64,000 bases of DNA from Pseudomonas sp. GD03944 (lineage in GTDB: Bacteria > Pseudomonadota > Gammaproteobacteria > Pseudomonadales > Pseudomonadaceae), in contig NZ_JAOCAH010000016.1 of assembly GCF_029839275.1 (NCBI RefSeq), forward strand, positions 1-64,000, given 5' to 3'. Positions 1 to 9,027 of the stretch are shown here, piece after piece. Numbering within the stretch: the first letter of the stretch is position 1; every line of letters begins with the position of its first letter. The notes beneath the pieces are model-generated. The model worked only from the letters and a program-made list of their open reading frames with translations, made no database searches and had not been told where the DNA came from. A program made the translations under genes and the position numbers.

Positions 1-128
1 CGGCGGAAAAAGCAGCAGGGCGGAATGGACCTTTTCACGTGCCCTCAAACCCGTACTGTCCCCCGCAACCTTTGCCTACCAGGCTGCTCAAATATGCGGC
101 CTCTGGTTTATTCGAATCAGGGCTCGAC

Positions 129-134
129 TAGAAT
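129..134 (+). promoter_or_regulatory. possible -10 of the pqi operon promoter
   Basis: TAGAAT lies about 28 bases before the first pqiA start codon. A weak -35 (TTTATT at 107-112, 16-base spacer) can be paired with it. The first 161 bases show no other convincing gene, so this is the natural place for the operon promoter, but the match is modest. Confidence 0.35.
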
Positions 135-161
135 AAGCGGATATTTTCGAGAGCATGCTCC

Positions 162-824
162 ATGCCTGATTCGGCTGCCCCCACTCCGTTGGCGGAACTG
201 CCTTTGGAGGACCTGATCGCTTGTCATGAGTGCGACCTGCTGATGCGCAAGCCTCAGCTTGTCGATCATGGTGAGCGGGTCGAATGCCCGCGCTGCGGCT
301 ACGAACTCTATACCCATCGGCATCAGGTCGTCCGTCGCAGCTTGGCCCTGGTGATTGCAGCGCTGCTGCTGTACGCGCCGGCCAACTTCCTGCCGATCAT
401 GCAGCTCAATCTCTTGGGGCAAACCAGCAGCGACACTGTCTGGAGTGGTGTGTTGGGCCTCTATGACAGTGGCATGCAGGGCATCGCCGTGGTGGTGTTC
501 CTGTGCAGCATGGCGGTGCCCCTGCTTAAGTTGTTGTGCCAGTTTGCGGTGTTAATGAGTATCCGGCTGGATATCGGTCGCAGCTACGGCCTGCTCCTGT
601 ACCGCATTTACCACCACATGCGTGAATGGGGGATGCTGGAGGTTTACCTGATGGGCACTCTGGTGGCTCTGGTCAAGCTGGTCGACATCGCCGATGTCAG
701 CCTGGGACTGGGATTGGTCTGTTTCATTGCCCTGCTGCTGTTGCAGGTCTGGCTCGAGGTGACGATGTCGCCGCACCAGATATGGGAAGCGCTCTCCGGG
801 GAGGATATTCATGCGGGCGATTGA
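162..824 (+). CDS. pqiA: PqiA/LetA-family integral membrane protein (first copy)
   Basis: Predicted inner-membrane partner of an MCE-domain lipid transport protein. The 220-residue protein opens with a cysteine zinc-ribbon-like motif (C21xxC24 and C42xxC45), followed by four hydrophobic segments, the usual architecture of one PqiA domain. E. coli PqiA is about twice this length and contains two such domains; here the second half is a separate downstream gene that overlaps this one by 14 bases. With the MCE gene following, the three form one operon. The role in phospholipid movement is inferred from the family. It could equally be called LetA/YebS-like. Confidence 0.88.
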   Translation: MPDSAAPTPLAELPLEDLIACHECDLLMRKPQLVDHGERVECPRCGYELYTHRHQVVRRSLALVIAALLLYAPANFLPIMQLNLLGQTSSDTVWSGVLGLYDSGMQGIAVVVFLCSMAVPLLKLLCQFAVLMSIRLDIGRSYGLLLYRIYHHMREWGMLEVYLMGTLVALVKLVDIADVSLGLGLVCFIALLLLQVWLEVTMSPHQIWEALSGEDIHAGD

Positions 825-1434
825 TGCGGGGCTGCTGATTTGCCACGAATGCCACCAGCTCAACCGTCAGGAGGAGAGCAGCGGGCACCAGTACTGCACG
901 CGTTGCGGTGGCATGTTGCACGCCCGCCGTCCCAACAGCCTGGTGCGTACCTGGGCACTGCTGATCACGGCCGCGATTCTCTATATCCCGGCGAACATGC
1001 TGCCGATCATGACGGTCAATTCGCTCGGCCGTGGGCAGTCCGATACCATCATGTCGGGCGTCATCGAGCTGGTTAACTACGGCATGCTGCCCATCGCTGC
1101 CGTGGTCTTCATCGCCAGTATCCTGGTGCCCACTTTCAAGTTGGTGGGTATCGCTCTGTTGCTTTATTCCGTCCAGCGCCACCAGCCGATGTCGGCGCGC
1201 CAGCGGAATCTGATGTACCGCTTCATCGAATGGATCGGACGCTGGTCGATGCTCGATATCTTCGTCATCGCGATCCTGGTGGCTGTCGTCAATTTCGGCA
1301 GCCTGGCGAGCATCGAGCCCGGTATGGGTGGTGCCGCATTCGCCAGCGTGGTGATCCTCACCATGCTGGCCGCTTTGACCTTTGACCCTCGTCTGATCTG
1401 GGATAACACGGAGTCGGCTGACGTCCATGAATGA
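811..1434 (+). CDS. pqiA: PqiA/LetA-family integral membrane protein (second copy)
   Basis: 207-residue paralogue of the preceding gene, with the same layout: zinc-ribbon-like C11xxC14 and C29xxC32, then four membrane segments including an ILYIPANMLPIM stretch that matches the upstream copy's LLYAPANFLPIM. Translation is probably coupled, because its start lies inside the end of the first copy and its own end overlaps the MCE gene by 8 bases. The two genes together correspond to the two halves of a full-length PqiA. Confidence 0.88.
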   Translation: MRAIDAGLLICHECHQLNRQEESSGHQYCTRCGGMLHARRPNSLVRTWALLITAAILYIPANMLPIMTVNSLGRGQSDTIMSGVIELVNYGMLPIAAVVFIASILVPTFKLVGIALLLYSVQRHQPMSARQRNLMYRFIEWIGRWSMLDIFVIAILVAVVNFGSLASIEPGMGGAAFASVVILTMLAALTFDPRLIWDNTESADVHE

Positions 1435-3730
1435 GCTTCCCCTGGCTAAAACCCGCCCCGCGTCCAACTGGTCGGCCATCTGGGTCCTGCCGCTGATTGC
1501 CCTGCTGATTGGCGGCTGGCTGGCCTGGCGCGCCTACAGCGAAGCGGGTATCGAGATTCAGGTGATCTTCGAGAGTGGCGAAGGGATCCAGGCCGGTAAG
1601 ACCGAGGTCATCTACAAAGGCATGTCGATCGGCAAGGTCGTGGCCATGGCCCTGGACGATACCGGTGAGCGCCGAGGCGTCATCGCGACCATTGAAATGA
1701 AGCAGGAGGTCGAGCCTCACCTGCGCGAAAACACCCGTTTCTGGCTGGTCAAACCCAGCGTCAGCCTGGCGGGCATCACCGGTCTGGAGACGCTGGTCTC
1801 GGGCAACTACATTGCCGTCAGCCCGGGCGACGGCGAGTCGGTCTTGAAGTTCAAGGCGCTGCCCGAGGCGCCACCGCTGTCGGATGATCGACCGGGCCTG
1901 CACCTGGTGCTGAAGGCCGAGCGCCTTGGCTCCCTGGACCGCGACAGCCCGGTGTTCTACAAGCAGATCCAGGTCGGTCGGGTGAAGAGCTACAGCCTGG
2001 CCAGCGACCAGAAAACCGTGGAAGTGAAGGTCTTCATCGAGCCGGCCTACACCGATCTCGTGCGCAAACACACGCGCTTCTGGAATGCCAGCGGCATCAC
2101 GGTCAATGCCGACTTCTCCGGCTTCAAACTGCGCAGCGAGTCCTTGGCGAGTATCGTCGCCGGCGGTATCGCTTTCGCCACGCCCGAGCACCGCAAGGAC
2201 AGTCCGCCGACCGATCCGAACATCCCGTTCCGGCTGTACGAGGATTTCGATGCGGCCCAGGCCGGTATCCGCGTACAGGTCAAATTCCCGGATTTCGAAG
2301 GCCTGCAGGCTGGCCGTACGCCTGTGATGTACAACGGTATCCAGGCCGGCACGCTGAAAGACCTCAAGGTCAACGATGACCTCACTGGTGCCGTTGCCGA
2401 GCTGGCCCTGGATCCGCGGACAGAGGATTACCTGGTCGAGGGAACCCAGTTCTGGGTGGTCAAACCGTCGATTTCCCTGGCAGGCATCACCGGGCTGGAA
2501 GCCTTGGTGAAGGGCAACTACATCGCCATACGCCCAGGCGAAAAAGGTGCTGTTGCTACGCGCGAATTCGAAGCCCGCTCCAAGGCGCCGCCGCTGAATC
2601 TGGATGCGCCAGGCTTGCACCTGGTGCTGTTCAGCGACACGCGCGGTTCGCTCGAGGTTGGCAGTCCCGTGCTCTACCGGCAGGTCAAGGTCGGTTCGGT
2701 CCAGAGCTTCCAGCTGTCGCGTGATGACCAGCAGGTGGTGCTCGGCGTGCACATCGAGCCGGACTACGCGCACCTGGTGAACCGCACCACCCGTTTCTGG
2801 AACGCCAGCGGTGTCACGCTCAAGGGCGGCCTGTCTGGTGTCGAGGTGAAGAGTGAGTCGCTGCAGACGCTGTTGGCCGGTGGCATCACCTTCGAGACGC
2901 CTGATCTCAAAGCGACGTCGTCCGGTAAACGCGTGCAGCGTTTTGCCCTGTATGGCAGCCGTGATGACGCGATTCAGAGTGGGCAGCGCATCACCATTCA
3001 GCTGCCCAGCGGCGACGGCCTGAGTCCTGGCACCGCCATCCGCTACAAGGGGCTGGAAGTGGGCAAGGTCGAAAGCATTGCGCTGACCGACGATCTGCAG
3101 GCGGTCATCCTCAACGCGCGGATCAACCAGGCGGCCAAGCAGATCGCCCGTGTCGGCACGCAGTTCTGGGTGGTCAAGCCTGAGGTCAGCCTCAGCGGTG
3201 CGGCCAACCTGGAAACCCTGGTCACTGGTCAGTACCTGGAGGTGCTGCCGTCCAGCAAGGAGGGCGCGGCTCAGAGTCATTTCACCGCGATTCCCGCACC
3301 GCCCAATGTCAGTGCCCGCGAAGAAGGATTGCGCCTCGTGCTGAGTGCCGCACGGCGCGGCTCGATCAAGCCGGGAGTGATCGTCAGTTACCGTGAAGTG
3401 CCGGTGGGCAAGGTCACCGATTTCGAACTGGGGCCGACCGCGGACCGTGTGCTGATCCATGTGCTTATCGAGCCGCGTTATGCGCCGCTGGTTCGCAGTG
3501 GCAGCCGGTTCTGGAACGCCAGCGGTATTGGGGTGGATGCCAGCCTGTTCAGTGGCGTGAAGGTGCGCACCGAGTCCCTGGAGGCAGTCATTGGTGGCGG
3601 CATTGCCTTTGCCACGCCAAACAATGCGGACATGGGCGGGCCCGCTCTGCCGCAGCAGACCTTCGCCCTGCATGACGATGTGAATGAGGAATGGCTGCGC
3701 TGGGCGCCGAAGATCGCGTTGAAGCCCTGA
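1427..3730 (+). CDS. pqiB: PqiB/LetB-like protein with six MCE domains
   Basis: 767 residues with one N-terminal membrane anchor (about residues 16-36), then six MCE domains. They can be counted from recurring cores of the type G-x-x-V-x-Y-K-G and V-G-K-V, alternating with W-V-K-P-S-x-S-L-A-G-I-T-G segments. MCE proteins form hexameric rings that stack into a periplasmic tunnel for lipids between the two membranes. Six domains is between E. coli PqiB (three) and LetB (seven), so the label PqiB is by family only. No PqiC-like lipoprotein gene follows; the operon ends at a terminator at 3781-3812. Confidence 0.88.
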   Translation: MNELPLAKTRPASNWSAIWVLPLIALLIGGWLAWRAYSEAGIEIQVIFESGEGIQAGKTEVIYKGMSIGKVVAMALDDTGERRGVIATIEMKQEVEPHLRENTRFWLVKPSVSLAGITGLETLVSGNYIAVSPGDGESVLKFKALPEAPPLSDDRPGLHLVLKAERLGSLDRDSPVFYKQIQVGRVKSYSLASDQKTVEVKVFIEPAYTDLVRKHTRFWNASGITVNADFSGFKLRSESLASIVAGGIAFATPEHRKDSPPTDPNIPFRLYEDFDAAQAGIRVQVKFPDFEGLQAGRTPVMYNGIQAGTLKDLKVNDDLTGAVAELALDPRTEDYLVEGTQFWVVKPSISLAGITGLEALVKGNYIAIRPGEKGAVATREFEARSKAPPLNLDAPGLHLVLFSDTRGSLEVGSPVLYRQVKVGSVQSFQLSRDDQQVVLGVHIEPDYAHLVNRTTRFWNASGVTLKGGLSGVEVKSESLQTLLAGGITFETPDLKATSSGKRVQRFALYGSRDDAIQSGQRITIQLPSGDGLSPGTAIRYKGLEVGKVESIALTDDLQAVILNARINQAAKQIARVGTQFWVVKPEVSLSGAANLETLVTGQYLEVLPSSKEGAAQSHFTAIPAPPNVSAREEGLRLVLSAARRGSIKPGVIVSYREVPVGKVTDFELGPTADRVLIHVLIEPRYAPLVRSGSRFWNASGIGVDASLFSGVKVRTESLEAVIGGGIAFATPNNADMGGPALPQQTFALHDDVNEEWLRWAPKIALKP

Positions 3731-3780
3731 CGTGTGGCCCGGGGTGTTGCCGGGCCATGTCTTTCAAGTACAGGTTCGCT

Positions 3781-3812
3781 GCCGTATCGCCGTTAAGGGG
3801 TACGGCTTTTTT
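3781..3812 (+). terminator. rho-independent terminator of the pqi operon
   Basis: Stem GCCGTA/TACGGC (3781-3786 with 3801-3806) is followed directly by six T. It lies 50 bases after the pqiB stop. Confidence 0.65.
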
Positions 3813-3828
3813 ATGGCTCCCGAAAACG

Positions 3829-3886
3829 CTCGCGGCTAAAGCCCCTCCCACACCGGTCGGATTGTGGGAGGGGCTTAAGCCGCGAG
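3829..3886. repeat. REP palindrome
   Basis: Two arms of about 24 bases (CTCGCGGCTAAAGCCCCTCC... and its inverse) around a 10-base loop, in the gap between convergent operons. The same core recurs at 12538-12606 and 62137-62200. This is the typical intergenic Pseudomonas REP. Confidence 0.8.
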
Positions 3887-3923
3887 GTGTGTACCCGATA
3901 GAACGGCGCGAGTGCGCCGGGCC

Positions 3924-6761
3924 TCAGGCCGGCTCGGCCGCTTCTGCCTGCTGAGGCGCTTCCTGCCCCTTGGCACTCTCCCGCGGCTTGATGAACTTCC
4001 AGTCCGCTTCGTCGATGTAGATGCCGTTCGGGCCGCTGCCGCCTTCCAGGTCGATGGCCACGTGGGCGGAAACCTGCGGCTTTACCGAAGCCAGAATCGG
4101 CACGAAGCCCAGCTGCAGGCTGGTTTCGATCAGCGCCTGCTGGTTGCGTTCGTCGATGTCCGCCGCCTCGTCCAGGTAGTACGGCAGGCGCACCCGTCCG
4201 GCCTGCTCACGGTCCATCAGGTGCAGCAACAGGTACATGTTGGTCAGCGCCTTGATGGTCATGGTCGTGCCGTTACTGGCCGCCCCATCGATGTCGGTGT
4301 GAATGACCGGCTGGCCGTGCACCTTGGTGATCTCGAACGCCAGCTCGAACAGGTCCTTGAGGCCCAGCTGGTTCTGGTTGGCAGCCACCAGGCGGGCCAG
4401 GTACTCCTTGGCTTCCTCGTTCTTCGCGTCCTGGTCGCTGCTTTGCTGCAGATCGAACACCGACAGGGTTTCGCCTTCCTCGTACTGGCCGGCGCTGTGG
4501 ATGATCTGGTCGATGTGCTTGAGCGCGTCCTTGTTCGGTGCCAGGACGATGCGGAAGCTCTCCAGGTTGGAGACCTGGCGCTTGTTGATCTCGCGGTTGA
4601 ACAGCGCCAGCTGGTGTTCCAGGTTGTCGTAGTCGCTGCGGATATTGCGCAGGGTACGGGCGATATCGGTAACGGCGGCACGGCGCGCCTTGGCCAGCGT
4701 CAGGGCTTCGTCCTGGCGGTGGGCATAGGCGTTGACCAGCAGGTGCAGGCGACGTTCGACGTCGTCTTCGCTGTCGAACTTGGCCACGCCCTTGAGGCGC
4801 ACCTGGGCGTACAGCGCGTCGATCTGGCCGTCGACCCGTTGCAGGCCCTGCCAGGCGTCCTGGTAATCGTTGAGCAGCGGCAGCAGGTTGTCCAGGCTGT
4901 CGTCTACCGGGTCCATGAACGGCGTGCCGAAGGGCAGGTCGGCCGGTAGCAGCTGGCGACGGCGCAGGGCGTCTTCCAAGGTGCGTTCCTTGGCTTCCAG
5001 GTCGGCCAGTTGGCGACCCACCAGTTGCAGCTTGGCGGACAGCTGCTGCACGCGCTCGGCGAAGGCATCGCTGGCACGCTTGAGCTCGTCCTGGGCGGCT
5101 TCCAGCTGCGCCAGTTGCTCCAGCTTCAGCGGCTCTTCCACGGTCAGGGTCTGGCTGCGGCGGAAGTCTTCCAGGGCCTTCTGCGCATCCAGCACGGCCT
5201 GGTACAGCTGCTCGGCCTGGGCCTTGCTCGCGGCACGGTCGGCGGCGACCGCCTGCTGGGTCTTGAGCTGCTTGTACTCGCGGTCGAGGCGGTCCTTCTG
5301 GTCGCGCAGGGCGGCGCGGTCGGCCAGGGCCTGCAATGCTGGCGGCTCGATGTGCGACAGGTCGATGGTCAGGCCGGGCACGTGGAACTGCTCGCCCTTG
5401 AAGCCATCCAGCACGGCTTCTAGGGATTTCACCCAGGCCTCGCCATCGTCCAGTTGAATGCCTTTTTCACCCAGTGGCAGGCTGAACAGCTGGCCGTTGA
5501 ACAGGCGCATCAGGCGGTCGACATCGGCCTGGGAAAATTCTTCACGCAGGCGCGAGTAGCTGTTGTTGTCTGCATGGTCGAGCTGCTGCTTGACCGACTT
5601 CAGGCGTTTTTCCAGGTCACGCAGGCGTTCGTCCAGGTCTTCGCTGGAGAACTGCCGCGACTGGGCCAGGGCTCCGGCCAGTTCGTCGTGAGCGTCCTTG
5701 GCGGCCAGCAGTTGCGCTTCCAGGACCTGAACGTCCTCGACCAGCGCGAAGCGGTTCTTCAGCACTGACAGCTCGCCCAGCCAGCGCTGGATTTCGCTGA
5801 TCTCGCGCTCCATGCGCATCAGTTCCTGGGTGCCGCCGCGTTGTTCCTGTTGCAGGCCGTCCTGTTCACCGCGGTAGTGCTCGGCCTGGATCACCAGTTC
5901 TTCGCGGCGTGCGCCGGCGTAGTCCTGCCAGGTACCCAGCAGCGAGTCGAGCAGCGGCGAGAGGCGGTGCAGCTTGCCGCGCAGTTGTTCGCGCTGGGCT
6001 ACCCCGCCGGACAGGGCCTCGATCAGCGGGCCGGCGGTGACCAGCGCCTGGTAGTCCTGCTCCATGCGGCGCACGTCGCGGAAGGCTTCCTCGGTGGCGG
6101 CGATGTAATCCACGCTGCCCGAACGCAGGCTGTGCTCGAAGGCGTCGAGGAACAGCTGCTTGAGCTTGGCGGCGGTGATCTCGCGCATGTGCAGCAGGTT
6201 GATGAACAGTGCGCGGAAGGTCTTCAGGCTCTGCTCGCTGGTGGAGCGCAGCGGGATCAGCGTCAGGTCCAGCGGGATCGAGGTGTGGCCACCGACCAGC
6301 AGGCGGCGCAGTTCATCCGGCTTTAGCTCGTAGGCCTTGATACCTTCGCGCTCGAGGTTGGCGAACAGCTCGCGCTGGCGCAGGCAGGTACCGTTCTTCT
6401 GGTAGTGGTCCAGGTCCAGCGTGCCCTGGTAGGCGAAGAACTGGTGACCGAAACCACCACCCGGGCCGCGTCCGGCCACGCCGATCACATGGGGGCCGTG
6501 GGGCAGGGCGACTTCCACCAGGATGTAGCTGGTGTCGGTGGCGAAGTAGAACTTGCGCGACTGCTCCAGGCTGTACTTGCCGAAGCTCATGTCCGACATG
6601 CGCGCCAGGATCGGGAACTGCAGGGCGTTGATCGAGGCCGACTTGCCGAGGTTGTTGGCGCCGTAGACCGACAGCGGGTTTTCCAGCGGGAACAGGCCCA
6701 GGCTGTAGCCGGCGGTGTTCAGCAGGGCAAAACGGCGGATGCCGTAGCGTTCCTGGCTCAT
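3924..6761 (-). CDS. mksB: Mks condensin, SMC-like ATPase subunit
   Basis: 945-residue SMC-like ATPase of the MksBEF condensin, which compacts and segregates chromosomal DNA. Near the N terminus it has a Walker A (GANNLGKSAS, about residues 34-43). Long charged coiled-coil stretches follow. The C-terminal head carries an SNGTTMTIKAL signature-like segment and a Walker B (LPYYLDEAADID). Its start overlaps the MksE stop by 4 bases. Naming follows the MukB analogy (ATPase = MksB); some databases use MksF for this polypeptide. The operon ends here against the convergent pqi genes, so there is no MksG gene downstream. Confidence 0.9.
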   Translation of the reverse strand: MSQERYGIRRFALLNTAGYSLGLFPLENPLSVYGANNLGKSASINALQFPILARMSDMSFGKYSLEQSRKFYFATDTSYILVEVALPHGPHVIGVAGRGPGGGFGHQFFAYQGTLDLDHYQKNGTCLRQRELFANLEREGIKAYELKPDELRRLLVGGHTSIPLDLTLIPLRSTSEQSLKTFRALFINLLHMREITAAKLKQLFLDAFEHSLRSGSVDYIAATEEAFRDVRRMEQDYQALVTAGPLIEALSGGVAQREQLRGKLHRLSPLLDSLLGTWQDYAGARREELVIQAEHYRGEQDGLQQEQRGGTQELMRMEREISEIQRWLGELSVLKNRFALVEDVQVLEAQLLAAKDAHDELAGALAQSRQFSSEDLDERLRDLEKRLKSVKQQLDHADNNSYSRLREEFSQADVDRLMRLFNGQLFSLPLGEKGIQLDDGEAWVKSLEAVLDGFKGEQFHVPGLTIDLSHIEPPALQALADRAALRDQKDRLDREYKQLKTQQAVAADRAASKAQAEQLYQAVLDAQKALEDFRRSQTLTVEEPLKLEQLAQLEAAQDELKRASDAFAERVQQLSAKLQLVGRQLADLEAKERTLEDALRRRQLLPADLPFGTPFMDPVDDSLDNLLPLLNDYQDAWQGLQRVDGQIDALYAQVRLKGVAKFDSEDDVERRLHLLVNAYAHRQDEALTLAKARRAAVTDIARTLRNIRSDYDNLEHQLALFNREINKRQVSNLESFRIVLAPNKDALKHIDQIIHSAGQYEEGETLSVFDLQQSSDQDAKNEEAKEYLARLVAANQNQLGLKDLFELAFEITKVHGQPVIHTDIDGAASNGTTMTIKALTNMYLLLHLMDREQAGRVRLPYYLDEAADIDERNQQALIETSLQLGFVPILASVKPQVSAHVAIDLEGGSGPNGIYIDEADWKFIKPRESAKGQEAPQQAEAAEPA

Positions 6762-7462
6762 GCGTCCATCTCCTGGGAAGCGCGTTCTTCGGCCATGGCG
6801 CGGGCCAGGGCATCGTCTTCGGATTCTTCTGTTTCTTCGTCGCTACCGTCCAGGGCGATGATCGGCTCGCCGCTGTCGTCGTCGATCAGCACGGGGGCTG
6901 GCAGCGACAGGTCACTGCTGTAGAGGTTGGCGGCCAGGTCGCGGTCGTGCTGCACCGACAGGCACACGTCGAGGAAGCGGTGCATCGGCGGCAGGAAGCG
7001 GTACACGCCGTTGCTGTCCTCGGCAAAACCCAGCTGGGTCAGGCGGCGGATGATCTTGTCTTCCAGCTCTTCATGGGTGGTCACTTCTGCCTGCAGGAAC
7101 AGGTCGCGGTACTTGTCCAGCAGGGCTGGCAGCTCGTCACGGCCGATGCTGCCGCCGTCGAGCACCGACAGCGGGTCGCGGCCCTGGTCGGCCAAGTGCT
7201 CGACCAGGATGAAGGTGAAAAGCGCCAGGCGCTGGGCAGTCTTATTGACCTGGGCGCCCATCTGCTCAGGCACGAAGTAATAGAAGCCGCGCGGGTCGCA
7301 GACCAGCTCGAAGCCCAGGGCCTTGAACAGCGCTCGGTACTGGTCCTGCATGCTGGACAGCTGGGCGTAGCATTCCGGCTCGCTGCGGGAGATGTGGTAG
7401 CCCTTGAACAGCTCGCGGAAGGCGGCTGAAAGCTGGGTCATTTCTTTCAGATCAATATTCAT
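6758..7462 (-). CDS. mksE: Mks condensin subunit MksE
   Basis: 234-residue MukE-like accessory subunit that, in the family, binds the kleisin and modulates the SMC ATPase. The C-terminal 30 residues are strongly acidic (EETEESEDDALARAM). It is middle gene of three: 96 bases separate it from mksF upstream, and it overlaps mksB by 4 bases downstream. Identification rests on size, acidic tail and operon position. Confidence 0.85.
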   Translation of the reverse strand: MNIDLKEMTQLSAAFRELFKGYHISRSEPECYAQLSSMQDQYRALFKALGFELVCDPRGFYYFVPEQMGAQVNKTAQRLALFTFILVEHLADQGRDPLSVLDGGSIGRDELPALLDKYRDLFLQAEVTTHEELEDKIIRRLTQLGFAEDSNGVYRFLPPMHRFLDVCLSVQHDRDLAANLYSSDLSLPAPVLIDDDSGEPIIALDGSDEETEESEDDALARAMAEERASQEMDA

Positions 7463-7487
7463 GCGTGATGCTCACAGGCAGTCGTAG

Positions 7488-7515
7488 GGTGGGAAGCCGC
7501 AAAGCGTTTCCCACC
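7488..7515. repeat. small inverted repeat between mksF and mksE
   Basis: GGTGGGAA and TTCCCACC form an 8-base stem around a 12-base loop in the 96-base gap inside the mks operon. There is no T-run, so a terminator is unlikely; it could be a degenerate repeat or an RNA-processing hairpin. Confidence 0.4.
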
Positions 7516-7558
7516 TGAGCGTTCGGTACGGCGGAGCGTTGTCCGCCCGGCAAAAAAA

Positions 7559-8800
7559 TCAGGCATTGGGGCGGCCCACCAGTGCGTAGGAGCTCAGGCT
7601 CACTTCGTGTTCGCGGGTCAGGTACTGGCGGCGCTCCAGGCGCTCGCGCTGGAAGCGGCCATCACGTGACAGGCGCGAGAACCAGTACAACAGTTCGTCG
7701 GTGGCGCCTTCCGGCTCCTGTTCCAGCAGCCAGACCATCAGGTCCGGCAGCGGCAGGGCCTGTTCGCAGCGCTCGATCATCTCGCGGGCGGTCTTCGGCG
7801 CCTTGGGCGTGCCGCCCTTGCGGCTGCCACTGGCCTTGGGGAAGTGCGCCGGCTTGGCTTCGAAGCGCGCCAGGGCATAGACATACGCCTCGACCTGCGA
7901 CGCGCTGCCAAGGAAGGTGCTCTGCGGGCGGGTGAACAGCGGCATCGCGGCTTGCGGCACGGCGTCCAGGCCTTTCTTGCGGATCACCGACAGGGCCAGC
8001 GCCGCGCCGCGGGTCACGGCGTTGTGCCGGCGCGCTTCTTCGCGCAGCGGCAGCAGCAGTTCGCGGGCCTTGCGCAGGGTCAGCTGGGCGGTGGTCTGCA
8101 TTTCCAGGATGCGTGCATGGGTGCGCAGCAGCAGGTCGTCGTCGACCAGTTGGCCGAGGCGCTGCTGTTCGCCGAGCAGACGCAGCAGCACGTGTTCGAC
8201 ACGGTAGACGCCCTGTTCGAACGCCCCGTCGGCAGCCACCAGCTGGATCATCGGCTCGACGTATTCGTCCCACGTGGCCAGGACTTCGGCGTAGCGCTGG
8301 CGCAGGGGAATCTGCCGGTCGCTGGTCTTGGCCCGTTCGGCCACGGCGACCAGTGCCTGCTCGTCGTTGCCGAGTTTTTTCAGCACGTCGCGCACGCGCA
8401 TGTCGAGCAGGCGCAGCTGGCGGGCCAGGTCGTTGCCATCGCGCACCTCGAAGGCGTCCTGGATGTAGCCGGCCAGGCGTTCGAGGTGGCGCAGGTACGC
8501 CTCGATCTCCAGGCACAGGCCCAGGCGGTGTTCGCGGCGCAGGTAGGCCAGGAAGTCATGGATCTGGGCGTTCAGCTCGAAGCGATTCGGGCTCTTGGCC
8601 ACGGGCACCAGGATATCCAGGCGGATCCACTGGTCGAGCAGGGCGGTAATGTCCACCGCCGTGCTGTCCGGCAGTTGCGCAGCCAACTGGTTGCGCAGCT
8701 CGACCAGGCTCAGGGTGCCGGCATCGAAACGCTCGCAGAGCGGTTCGAGCAACGTCCAGTGTTCGGCAAGGGCGCGCAGTACGCGCTTGGGGTCGATCAT
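7559..8800 (-). CDS. mksF: Mks condensin kleisin subunit
   Basis: 413-residue kleisin-like subunit, first gene of the mks operon. The N-terminal 90 residues look like a winged-helix region (DPKRVLRALAEHW...), the middle is helical, and the C-terminal part (LLEQEPEGATDELLYWFSRLSRDGRF) fits a second winged helix. In MukBEF-type complexes the kleisin bridges the SMC heads and recruits MukE/MksE. By analogy to MukF this is MksF; certain annotation pipelines attach the name MksB to it. A likely promoter lies in the 227-base gap shared with the divergent gene at 9028. Confidence 0.85.
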   Translation of the reverse strand: MIDPKRVLRALAEHWTLLEPLCERFDAGTLSLVELRNQLAAQLPDSTAVDITALLDQWIRLDILVPVAKSPNRFELNAQIHDFLAYLRREHRLGLCLEIEAYLRHLERLAGYIQDAFEVRDGNDLARQLRLLDMRVRDVLKKLGNDEQALVAVAERAKTSDRQIPLRQRYAEVLATWDEYVEPMIQLVAADGAFEQGVYRVEHVLLRLLGEQQRLGQLVDDDLLLRTHARILEMQTTAQLTLRKARELLLPLREEARRHNAVTRGAALALSVIRKKGLDAVPQAAMPLFTRPQSTFLGSASQVEAYVYALARFEAKPAHFPKASGSRKGGTPKAPKTAREMIERCEQALPLPDLMVWLLEQEPEGATDELLYWFSRLSRDGRFQRERLERRQYLTREHEVSLSSYALVGRPNA

Positions 8801-9027
8801 CGAAGGGCCGGTCGCTCAATCTGGAAAAACGGCGATTGTACTGCATCGTTCGGCAATCGACGGAGCCCCAGTCGATCAGAGGCCGGGCAGGTGACCTAAT
8901 GCGGCAGTTTGCGACTGTGAGGGCCGGCCGAATACGTACTGAAGCGGCCTTGTCGCCCCATTCAAGTACCTGAATTCATTGGCATGTTTTCTGCGAAGGG
9001 TTTGGTCGACAGATAAATGAATCCGAC

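Noticed and set aside
1358..3673. 771-codon open frame antisense to pqiB
   Set aside because: Shadow of the MCE gene: low-complexity His/Arg/Gln-rich translation with no domain, caused by high G+C third positions.
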